Shown piece after piece: positions 1 through 5,570 of a stretch of DNA of 10,876 nt (the first letter of the stretch is position 1; each line of letters begins with the position of its first letter). The stretch comes from an uncultured Oscillospiraceae bacterium (GTDB taxonomy: Bacteria; Bacillota_A; Clostridia; Oscillospirales; Oscillospiraceae), in assembly GCA_910579155.1 (NCBI GenBank), contig CAJTTS010000100.1, positions 1-10,876 on the forward strand, written 5' to 3'. The position numbers were made by a program, and so were the translations under genes. The notes under the pieces were generated by a model. The model did no database searches and was not told the DNA's origin. It worked only from the letters and a program-made list of their open reading frames with translations.

Positions 1-119
1 TCGAAGTTTTGCAGACCCTCGTTGTCGCCCTGGGCGGCGGCCTGTGCGTGTGGGGCGGCATCAATCTCCTGGAGGGCTACGGGCAGGATAACCCTGGTTC
101 AAAAGCTGAGGTTAGATAA
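1..119 (+). pseudogene. Maff2-family conjugation protein, 3' fragment that stops early
   Basis: The first full codon is at 3 and the TAA stop at 117-119, so only about 38 C-terminal residues are visible; the 5' end lies outside the window. The peptide carries the Maff2 hallmark: a Gly-rich hydrophobic helix (LQTLVVALGGG) followed by NLLEGYGQDNPGSK. Maff2 proteins are very short membrane proteins found in the conjugation region of Tn1549-like elements of Clostridia, usually next to TrbL/VirB6-like and VirB4 genes. In the family as I recall it, the NPGxK motif is followed by a further hydrophobic helix of roughly 25-30 residues. Here NPGSK is followed only by AEVR and a stop, and no TrbL or VirB4 gene comes next. 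I read this as truncation at a recombination junction. A naturally short variant is the alternative. Confidence 0.6.
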
Positions 120-161
120 CGTAAGATATACCCCTGGTTTTGTAATTCTATAAATCCCCAT

Positions 162-183
162 AAACCCTGATATATCAAGGCTT
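162..183. other. Imperfect palindrome, candidate recombinase core (att-like) site
   Basis: The perfect 10-base palindrome TGATATATCA (168-177) is flanked by AAACCC and AGGCTT, giving a 22-base inverted repeat with two mismatched positions. It lies 43 bases after the truncated Maff2 gene and about 55 bases before tandem short repeats. Tyrosine-recombinase attachment sites often have this layout of imperfect core inverted repeats with nearby arm-type repeats. No integrase gene is visible, so the assignment rests on layout alone. Confidence 0.3.
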
Positions 184-237
184 TCCAGAATCAGCACAAG
201 TATATAGGCCCATACAATTCCATGCATCTACATGCCA

Positions 238-261
238 AAATGGTGTGGAAATGGTGTGGTA
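238..261. repeat. Tandem ATGGTGTGG direct repeats (possible arm-type binding sites)
   Basis: Two copies of ATGGTGTGG stand in tandem (AAATGGTGTGGAAATGGTGTGG) in the otherwise AT-rich gene-free stretch between the Maff2 fragment and DUF5348. Short exact direct repeats beside a palindromic core are typical of integrase arm sites or of repeat (iteron) binding sites for an element-encoded protein. There is no direct proof of either role. Confidence 0.3.
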
Positions 262-323
262 AATATGGACCCCATACTAACGAGAAAGAACCAGTGCAAT
301 ACTTTCCCATATCACGAAAATTG

Positions 324-365
324 AGCAGTAGCTGGTGCAAAAGACAACTTGCACCAGCTACTGCT
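324..365. repeat. Perfect 17-bp inverted repeat (hairpin) upstream of DUF5348
   Basis: The left arm AGCAGTAGCTGGTGCAA (324-340) and right arm TTGCACCAGCTACTGCT (349-365) are exact reverse complements around an 8-base loop. The T-run after it is only four bases, and on the other strand the stem is followed by CAATTTT, so it could work as a weak bidirectional terminator. It lies 34 bases before the next start codon. It may insulate the cassette from conjugation-operon transcription, or act as a structured leader or single-strand recognition hairpin. Confidence 0.6.
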
Positions 366-399
366 TTTACATACAACTAAAGTAAAGGAGTAGGTCAAT

Positions 400-621
400 A
401 TGAGAGAAGGCATCTTGATTCCTGATATGCAGGGTGGTCGCGCCGATATCCGCTTCAACAGTGACGACTGCTACGGTGGGTTGCACTGCGGCACCACCAT
501 GGACATATGGCTAAACGAGCGGTGGGTTCCCACCCGCATTGAGATGGATAGCCGCGGCTGGTACTTGGTCGGCGTTCAAATCAAAACACTGTGGGGTCAG
601 AGGGTACGCATCCGCTGGTGA
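400..621 (+). CDS. DUF5348-family small protein
   Basis: This 73-residue protein has the pattern of DUF5348 as I recall it: an N-terminal beta-rich segment, then DCYGGLHCGT near residues 23-32, a WVPTRIEM strand (42-49) and a WYLVGV strand (54-59) with a basic C-terminus (RVRIRW). The family is small, cytoplasmic and common in ICEs and plasmids of Clostridia; no biochemical role is established to my knowledge. The start is supported by AAAGGAG about 9 bases upstream. Its TGA ends at 621 and the opposing SRAP gene's stop begins at 622, so the two genes converge with no gap and any terminator must lie inside the opposing gene. The 17-bp hairpin lies just upstream and may affect its expression. 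Confidence 0.8.
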   Translation: MREGILIPDMQGGRADIRFNSDDCYGGLHCGTTMDIWLNERWVPTRIEMDSRGWYLVGVQIKTLWGQRVRIRW

Positions 622-1188
622 TCATACAGCGATGTGCTCCAGGGCTGGCTGCAGAGCGGTCAACTTTGCGGACGCCATTCCGGTATCATGGAGCCATGGT
701 GTTACTTCGTCATCTGTCAGCAGCACCGGCATTCGGTCATGGACATTGATGATCGTATCGTTGGGAGCGGTAGTCAGAACCAAAAACCGCTCCTCCCCTC
801 GAAAATCATTCCATAGCCCGGCCAGATAGAGCTTGCTTTGCCCCGGCAGCCGGAAATGGAACTTATGTTTTTGCTTGTTCCACTCATAGAAGCCTGTTGT
901 GGGCACCACGCATCGCCGCTCCAGCAGAGAACGGCGGAACATCGGTTTATCCATCGCCGTCTCACCCCGGGCGTTGATTATGACCCCCTTGCCCTTGAAG
1001 CTGGGAAATCCCCAGGTCATTGGCTTGGGGGTCATCTTTTGTTTCTCCAGAAGCAAAACTGGGGCAGCATTAGTGGGAAATATCTCCCCAGTATGGATAC
1101 TGGCAACCCCAAAACGGGCCTGTACCTCGGCCACGATCTGGGCGATCTCCTGGGACTGGTCTGGGGCTAAGCTGTATCTTCCGCACAT
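622..1188 (-). CDS. SOS response-associated peptidase (SRAP, YedK/HMCES-like) abasic-site protein
   Basis: This 188-residue SRAP domain protein begins MCGRYS. In the family, Cys2, exposed after removal of Met1, forms a thiazolidine cross-link with abasic sites in single-stranded DNA and shields them from cleavage. The other expected active-site residues are visible: Asn72 (INARGET), Glu102 (GFYEWN) and His150 (VHDRMPV). The protein therefore looks intact, and its length is slightly below E. coli YedK. The open frame extends 14 codons further upstream, but Cys2 must directly follow the initiator Met, and AAAGGAG lies at good spacing before the ATG at 1188, so that start is firm. The gene is divergent from the Y-family polymerase, with 20-53 bases between starts, so both probably share a control region. 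The pair is a plausible lesion-tolerance unit for single-stranded DNA arriving by conjugation. Confidence 0.93.
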   Translation of the reverse strand: MCGRYSLAPDQSQEIAQIVAEVQARFGVASIHTGEIFPTNAAPVLLLEKQKMTPKPMTWGFPSFKGKGVIINARGETAMDKPMFRRSLLERRCVVPTTGFYEWNKQKHKFHFRLPGQSKLYLAGLWNDFRGEERFLVLTTAPNDTIINVHDRMPVLLTDDEVTPWLHDTGMASAKLTALQPALEHIAV

Positions 1189-1222
1189 GGCTGTGACTCC
1201 TTTCGGGGATGAAGATCGGACT

Positions 1223-1241
1223 GCCCTCACATACTGAGGGC
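1223..1241. promoter_or_regulatory. Inverted repeat between the divergent SRAP and polymerase starts
   Basis: GCCCTCA (1223-1229) and TGAGGGC (1235-1241) are perfect reverse complements around CATAC, and the right arm touches the ATG at 1242. The site could be an operator for the divergent pair. In the polymerase mRNA it would be a hairpin that hides GAGGG, the only Shine-Dalgarno-like string close to that start. It does not match the Firmicutes LexA box (GAAC-N4-GTTC). Function is inferred. Confidence 0.4.
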
Positions 1242-2495
1242 ATGAAGCCTGTGATTTTACATTCAGATATGAACAATTTCTATGCCAGTGTAGAGATTCT
1301 GTACGATCCCACGCTGCGGGACAAGCCAGTGGCGGTTGCCGGGGACGAGGAGGCCCGCCACGGCATCGTGCTGGCCAAAAACGATATTGCCAAACGCTTC
1401 GGTATCCGCACCGGTCAGGTGCTGTGGGAGGCTCGGCAGCAGTGCCCCAGCCTGGTATGTGTTCCAGCCCACTACGAACGCTACCTGGCCTTCTCAGCCC
1501 AGGCTAGGGACATCTATACAAGCTATACCGACCAAGTGGAGCCCTTTGGCCTGGACGAGTGCTGGCTGGACGTTACCGGCTCTGTGGGACTGTTCGGGGA
1601 GGGGCCGGCCATTGCCGACAACATCCGCAGCCGCATCCGACAGGAGCTGCGGCTGACGGTTTCGGTAGGTGTGTCGTTCAATAAAGTATTTGCCAAACTG
1701 GGTTCGGATATGAAAAAACCCGATGCCACCACGGTCATCACCCCAGAAAATTACCGGGAGAAAGCCTGGAGCCTACCGGTGAGCGATCTGCTCTATGTTG
1801 GTCCAGCTACCGCCCAGAAGCTGAACCGGTATGGAATTACCACCATCGGCGGACTGGCCCAGGCCAGCGTGGACTTTTTATACTGGCTATTAGGCAAGAA
1901 TGGCGTCATGCTACACCAATTTGCCAACGGCCAGGACCACTCCGGCGTCCGACGGTATTATGCGGTTCCGTCTCTGAAGAGCATTGGCAATTCTACCACC
2001 GCGCCACGAGACCTGATCAGCGAGGATGACGTGAAGATCACCCTCATGGCCCTATGCGAAAGCGTGGGAGCCAGACTCCGGGAACAGAACTGCCTTTGTT
2101 CTACAGTGTCTGTGGGCATCCGGGACAACCGACTGATGTCCTATGACCGGCAGACCAAGCTGGATCGCCCCACAGCGAACACATTAAACATTTGGGAGAC
2201 AGCCGTGGAGCTGTTCAGACAGTACCATGCTGGCAGAAAGCCTGTACGCAGCCTATCGGTGAAGGTCATCGGGCTGACCCCTGCGGGCGGCATTGTGCAG
2301 TTGTCCATGTTCCCGGAGGAGCAAAAAAACCAGCGCCGGGCCGATATTGACCGGGCACTGGATAAGATTCGGGGCAAGTATGGGTATTGCAGCATTCGCA
2401 GGGCTATAACGCTGGTGGACCCAGCCCTGGACCTGGACGCCAAAGGGGAGCACATTATCCACCCCATCGGTTTCATGAGAACGCTCCACGAGTAG
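1242..2495 (+). CDS. Y-family DNA polymerase (DinB/UmuC-like, translesion)
   Basis: This 417-residue translesion polymerase copies past damaged template bases at low fidelity. Catalytic carboxylates are visible: Asp9 in ILHSDMNNFYASVE and Asp105-Glu106 in GLDECWLDV. These motifs and the palm/fingers sequence KPVAVAG...GIVLAKNDIAK are typical of the family. A helix-hairpin-helix-like stretch follows (LLYVGPATAQKLNRYGI, about 183-199), then the little-finger domain. QLSMF at 353-357 matches the beta-clamp binding consensus. Nothing is missing, so it should be active. The frame is also open from an ATG at 1209 (428 residues), but family members begin at the conserved VILHSD strand, so I prefer 1242. 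Neither start has a well-spaced ribosome binding site, and GAGGG before 1242 is too close and lies in a hairpin. It is divergent from SRAP. Mobile-element copies of this polymerase family are common; a role in mutagenesis here is inference. Confidence 0.92.
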   Translation: MKPVILHSDMNNFYASVEILYDPTLRDKPVAVAGDEEARHGIVLAKNDIAKRFGIRTGQVLWEARQQCPSLVCVPAHYERYLAFSAQARDIYTSYTDQVEPFGLDECWLDVTGSVGLFGEGPAIADNIRSRIRQELRLTVSVGVSFNKVFAKLGSDMKKPDATTVITPENYREKAWSLPVSDLLYVGPATAQKLNRYGITTIGGLAQASVDFLYWLLGKNGVMLHQFANGQDHSGVRRYYAVPSLKSIGNSTTAPRDLISEDDVKITLMALCESVGARLREQNCLCSTVSVGIRDNRLMSYDRQTKLDRPTANTLNIWETAVELFRQYHAGRKPVRSLSVKVIGLTPAGGIVQLSMFPEEQKNQRRADIDRALDKIRGKYGYCSIRRAITLVDPALDLDAKGEHIIHPIGFMRTLHE

Positions 2496-2548
2496 CCTTT
2501 CAGCAGATAGTGTAACAGGCCAGGCAAAAATCAATTTTCAAAAAAGAT

Positions 2549-2576
2549 AAAAAGGAGTGGACAAGCCGCTCATTTT
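2549..2576 (+). terminator. Likely intrinsic terminator after the polymerase gene
   Basis: GAGTGG (2555-2560) pairs with CCGCTC (2566-2571), including one G-T wobble, around a 5-base loop. An A-run before the stem and ATTTTGT after it lengthen the pairing and supply a modest U-tract. It lies about 55 bases past the polymerase stop and before the HD gene's presumed promoter, and may work in both directions. Confidence 0.45.
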
Positions 2577-2613
2577 GTATTACACTAATAAGGCAGCTAG
2601 TTATGGGAATATC

Positions 2614-2641
2614 TTGGAAATCCCGAATTTGAACATATGTT
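2614..2641 (+). promoter_or_regulatory. Possible promoter for the HD-domain gene
   Basis: TTGGAA (2614-2619) and TATGTT (2636-2641) are separated by 16 bases and lie about 55 bases before the preferred GTG start. Both hexamers are imperfect matches to the sigma-70/SigA consensus. The location, after a terminator and before an AT-rich gene, supports it more than the sequence does. Confidence 0.25.
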
Positions 2642-2694
2642 TCATCAGTCCTTGCAATGAAAGAAAAAATAGATAGATGAAAAGAGGGCTCGGC

Positions 2695-4860
2695 GTGGAA
2701 CAAAAACCGAGGCAAATTACTGATAATATTCATGGAACAATTTGTTTGAGTTGGATAGAATCGGAAATGATGTCGACATCTTTTTTCTATCGCTTGCATG
2801 ATATTTATCAAAGTTCTACTGTATATCTAACTTTTCCATCAAACCGCACGAAGCGGTATGAACACTGCCTAGGAACCTTAAAACTGGCTGGGCAGTTGTT
2901 CTTTTCTGCTGTTAACAATGCATCTGTGCAGGTGCGCGCGGATTTTCTAAAGTTCCTGACTGACGAATTCAAAAAAATTATAAAGGGAATCAAAAGCCGT
3001 GAGGTAGCCACTGTATTTTATGGGAAAGACACGGCAATACAGGAAATCATGGCAAGCTGTTTGACCAGTGAGGCCTTGAAGAATTTTGACAACGTCAAGT
3101 CCCATATTGCTAGTGGAATGCGGGAGAGTTGCATTCACGATTCGGCGCTAGAAGCACAGACCGTTTGTTTCTTCGATCAACTCCATAATCCCAATTGGTC
3201 GGGAGAAGACATATTGTTTTTCGTATTTTTGTACCAGTGTACGTTGCAAGCCATTCGGATCGCCGCCATGTTCCATGATGTTGGTCACCCTCCGTTCAGC
3301 CATATTCTGGAAAAAACTCTGAATGAATTGTATAAGGAGTGTTCCCAGAACCGCGACAACGAATTTGACGAGGAAAAAGCGGCAACGCTTGTGGGACGAT
3401 TGAAATTCTTTATCGGCACTCATATGCAGCCGAGTACGATTTTGTCATCTTCTGGCGATTTAAATTCCGCACTCCACGAACAAATTGGACTGAAAATGCT
3501 TCAGCTCTCGTTTCAAAGCGTTATCAAGTCGCTGTTTCATGATGTGGAGGATGTGGAAATGGGGAAAAAGAAACTGTCCCTACAGGTAACCCGTTCCCTT
3601 TACTACATTACTGTTGTTGAGTTTACTTTTGCAATTTTGTTAGAGAAATCACCTGGCTTTTTCACACTTCACCGCATATTGGACGGCCCGATTGATGCGG
3701 ATCGGCTTGATTATGTCGTAAGGGACACGACCAATTCCGGAACGCAGTGGGGAGAAATTCCCTATGAACGCATTATCCAATCGGCAAAACTGATGACATC
3801 TGAAAAGGGCGAGTTTGTGCTTGCTTTTCATGAAAAGGTAACGGATGACTTGGATGATCTCCTGGTAACCCGATATAAAATCTTTTCCAGGATAAATTTT
3901 CACCATCGCGCTGTGAAAACGGCCCACTTATTGCAGAAGTCGGTTCGGCTCTTAGCAGAAGATTACCTGCGTACGCCCTCGGGTGAGGAAGAAATCCTCG
4001 ATGAAGCCCCTATCTGTCCGGAAATTGCCGGCTTGTGGGAGGCACTGGGCAATGGTCTCGGCATAAGTGAGGCTGAGGGGAAGATTTCCAATTGGAACGA
4101 CTCTTGGCTTATATCAATTTTGCACGACACATACATAAAGCTAAGTGACAGCGCACTTCGCACGGCATTGCAAAGTGATCGACCTGGCCGCACAGAGCAG
4201 AATCTGCTTAATCTCAAGGATTTGCTTGAGGTGCTCCTTTTAAACCATGCACGCTACTACACGATGCTCAAGCGTCAAAGGGATGCAAAGAGGCTCATGG
4301 ATGGGATCAGGAATAAAGCAGATCTAACGGATGCAAAGTTAAATAGCCAAATTCTGCATGAAAATGAGAAATTATTAAATTCTTTTACAGAGGGAGAGAA
4401 AAAGGAAGCGAAAGACTCCCTACACCGCATTCAGGTATTGAAAACGAGGGTTTTTCCCTATGGCGACTTTGAGGAGCTGCAGATGTATCTCCCCTTTGGG
4501 GATTGCGAGGATATTATCAAGCATATACTGGAGAGGGATCCTCGTGTCACCGATTATATCGTTGTTCCGAACCCCGTCCGAAGAAGTCTGGGCATCACGA
4601 GCGACAAGAAAGATCGCATCTACCTCTATACCTCTACATCTGAAGAGGTTCCTTATGAATATGATATTAATATCACACTGAAACCACTTCTGAAGGCGCA
4701 AAGACACTCCTGCCTGTGGCTGCATGTATATGTCAAGTTACAGGAGGGAGAAGTTGTGGGAAAAGTGTTGAATGATTTGAACAGGCAGGTGAAGGAAGAG
4801 ATTGGAGTCTGTGTTAAGACTGTGTTCAGTGAACTGCTTTTATCGTCCAAATTGGAGTAG
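2695..4860 (+). CDS. SAMHD1-like HD-domain dNTP triphosphohydrolase
   Basis: This 721-residue protein belongs to the HD superfamily that hydrolyses dNTPs to nucleoside and triphosphate. Counting from the GTG at 2695, the metal-binding set is visible: His57 (RYEHCLG), His194-Asp195 (MFHDVGHPPFSH) and Asp336 (IDADRLDYVVRD). Residues matching SAMHD1's His210, His215, His233, Tyr315 and Asp319 are also present (His198, His203, His261 in LHEQ, Tyr340, Asp344), so the fold and catalytic site look intact. The C-terminal half, from about residue 420, is not recognised and may serve for assembly or regulation. The frame is open from an ATG at 2677, but AGAGGG lies 6 bases before GTG 2695, which favours the latter; the homologous N-terminus (DNIHGTICL) survives either way. 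It is visibly AT-richer than its neighbours, suggesting separate acquisition. Related bacterial dGTPases deplete dNTPs to block phage; a defence role here is inference, and housekeeping dNTP control is the alternative. Confidence 0.85.
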   Translation: MEQKPRQITDNIHGTICLSWIESEMMSTSFFYRLHDIYQSSTVYLTFPSNRTKRYEHCLGTLKLAGQLFFSAVNNASVQVRADFLKFLTDEFKKIIKGIKSREVATVFYGKDTAIQEIMASCLTSEALKNFDNVKSHIASGMRESCIHDSALEAQTVCFFDQLHNPNWSGEDILFFVFLYQCTLQAIRIAAMFHDVGHPPFSHILEKTLNELYKECSQNRDNEFDEEKAATLVGRLKFFIGTHMQPSTILSSSGDLNSALHEQIGLKMLQLSFQSVIKSLFHDVEDVEMGKKKLSLQVTRSLYYITVVEFTFAILLEKSPGFFTLHRILDGPIDADRLDYVVRDTTNSGTQWGEIPYERIIQSAKLMTSEKGEFVLAFHEKVTDDLDDLLVTRYKIFSRINFHHRAVKTAHLLQKSVRLLAEDYLRTPSGEEEILDEAPICPEIAGLWEALGNGLGISEAEGKISNWNDSWLISILHDTYIKLSDSALRTALQSDRPGRTEQNLLNLKDLLEVLLLNHARYYTMLKRQRDAKRLMDGIRNKADLTDAKLNSQILHENEKLLNSFTEGEKKEAKDSLHRIQVLKTRVFPYGDFEELQMYLPFGDCEDIIKHILERDPRVTDYIVVPNPVRRSLGITSDKKDRIYLYTSTSEEVPYEYDINITLKPLLKAQRHSCLWLHVYVKLQEGEVVGKVLNDLNRQVKEEIGVCVKTVFSELLLSSKLE

Positions 4861-4895
4861 GGTTTACCTAAAAAGCGACATCTTTGGAAGTCCCG

Positions 4896-4921
4896 TCAGA
4901 AGTTACTGATGTAGTTTCTGA
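4896..4921 (+). repeat. Short hairpin after the HD gene
   Basis: TCAGAA (4896-4901) and TTCTGA (4916-4921) are exact reverse complements, with weak further pairing inside. It lies 36 bases past the HD gene stop. There is no T-run, so it is not a convincing intrinsic terminator. It could stabilise the mRNA 3' end. Confidence 0.3.
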
Positions 4922-4959
4922 GTGAAGATTAGCCGCTGTAAATAAGCCGCTCCTTTTTG

Positions 4960-5000
4960 TAAATACTACCCTACGGGTGCGAGACTCCGTCGGGTATTTA
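4960..5000 (+). repeat. Imperfect inverted repeat upstream of the small unknown gene
   Basis: TAAATACTACCC (4960-4971) pairs with GGGTATTTA (4992-5000), leaving a three-base bulge, and ACGG/CCGT inside gives a second short stem. The structure ends 16 bases before the ATG of the next gene, so it sits in that gene's leader. It has no T-tract. It may be a leader structure, an operator or a protein-binding hairpin. Confidence 0.4.
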
Positions 5001-5016
5001 GAAAGTGGTGTTTGAT

Positions 5017-5325
5017 ATGTGTAAAGTTAGGATGGGTAGCGAGGTCAAGAGAGAGCCGGATTTGCAGAATCTGATTACCCATGTGATTCTGTGTCAGACG
5101 GGAGATTTCACCTTGACAGATGTTATCAAAGAGGTGAAAGACAAACTGACGGGCTCTGTCTATCTGCAGACGCCCAAGTCTGCAAGGATTCGTACACTTT
5201 GTAAGAGAACGCTCGACCTCATGGACTTTTCCGATACTGTATACAGCTATGGTGATGATCGTTACTGCCTCGTGGTATCCTATCCTTCCTATATGCCTGC
5301 GCTTGAACGAGTAAGGGTAGGGTGA
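5017..5325 (+). CDS. Small hypothetical protein, possible winged-helix fold
   Basis: This 102-residue protein is not one I recognise. The N-terminal part (DLQNLITHVILCQTGDFTL, then a charged amphipathic helix TDVIKEVKDKL) followed by a strand-like YLQT and a basic helix (SARIRTLCKRTLDLM) could form a small winged-helix or recognition domain. The C-terminus (SYGDDRYCLVVSYP) is strand-like. No membrane segment or signal peptide is seen. GTG codons at 5005 and 5008 are also open in frame, but the ATG at 5017 has AAAGTGG about 8 bases upstream and gives a natural start. It follows the HD gene by about 155 bases with a leader inverted repeat, and ends just before the strong hairpin at 5363-5402. 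It may be a cassette regulator or partner of the HD protein; this is speculative. Confidence 0.6.
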   Translation: MCKVRMGSEVKREPDLQNLITHVILCQTGDFTLTDVIKEVKDKLTGSVYLQTPKSARIRTLCKRTLDLMDFSDTVYSYGDDRYCLVVSYPSYMPALERVRVG

Positions 5326-5362
5326 TGCTTTCTTAGTAAGCAAAACCAACTGATAATGGTAT

Positions 5363-5402
5363 AACAAGTGAGAGTCCTGCTTTATCAGGGCTCTCACTTG
5401 TT
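5363..5402. repeat. 17-bp hairpin closing the accessory block
   Basis: AACAAGTGAGAGTCCTG (5363-5379) pairs with CAGGGCTCTCACTTGTT (5386-5402) over 17 positions with a single T-G wobble, around a 6-base loop. No T-tract follows on either strand, so a standard intrinsic terminator is doubtful despite the strong stem. It resembles the 17-bp hairpin at 324-365 in size and loop, though not in sequence, and the two roughly bracket the accessory block. Confidence 0.55.
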
Positions 5403-5494
5403 GCAGTATCACCTTAAATTAATATTGAGTGAGATTCAAGTGTTTTGAACTATTTCTATACTATTTTTATTCAAATATCCCTCCATGAGCTTTC

Positions 5495-5540
5495 GCCGCG
5501 CTTTCATGCATGTCCATTTTAGCATGAAGCGAGGCTTTTT
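5495..5540 (+). terminator. Intrinsic terminator in the leader of the winged-helix gene
   Basis: GCC-G-CGCTTTCATGC (5495-5509) pairs with GCATGAAGCG-A-GGC (5522-5535) with one mismatch and one bulged base, followed directly by TTTTTCTAT. This is a well-formed Rho-independent terminator. It ends about 15 bases before the AAAGGAGG of the gene starting at 5571. No promoter is visible between the two, so transcription of that gene would have to pass through it. That makes it a candidate attenuator. Confidence 0.75.
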
Positions 5541-5570
5541 CTATCCAAATATCATAAAGGAGGTCAGCCG

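Noticed and set aside
838..1237. Plus-strand open frames opposite SRAP
   Set aside because: They are shadows of the SRAP gene, whose minus-strand product has all family residues and a good ribosome binding site.
1188..1242. LexA box between SRAP and the polymerase
   Set aside because: No GAAC-N4-GTTC motif is present, so direct SOS control by a Firmicutes LexA is not supported.
2563..4952. AAGCCGCTC with a following T-rich string at 2563-2571 and 4944-4952, flanking the HD gene
   Set aside because: The exact match is only 9 bases, the first copy is explained as a terminator arm, and the second has no such context. Too weak to call a cassette boundary repeat.
5435..5475. Promoter in the AT-rich leader before 5495, for example TATACT at 5457-5462
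   Set aside because: The region is a likely promoter zone, but no hexamer pair with good spacing matches consensus well enough to place it.
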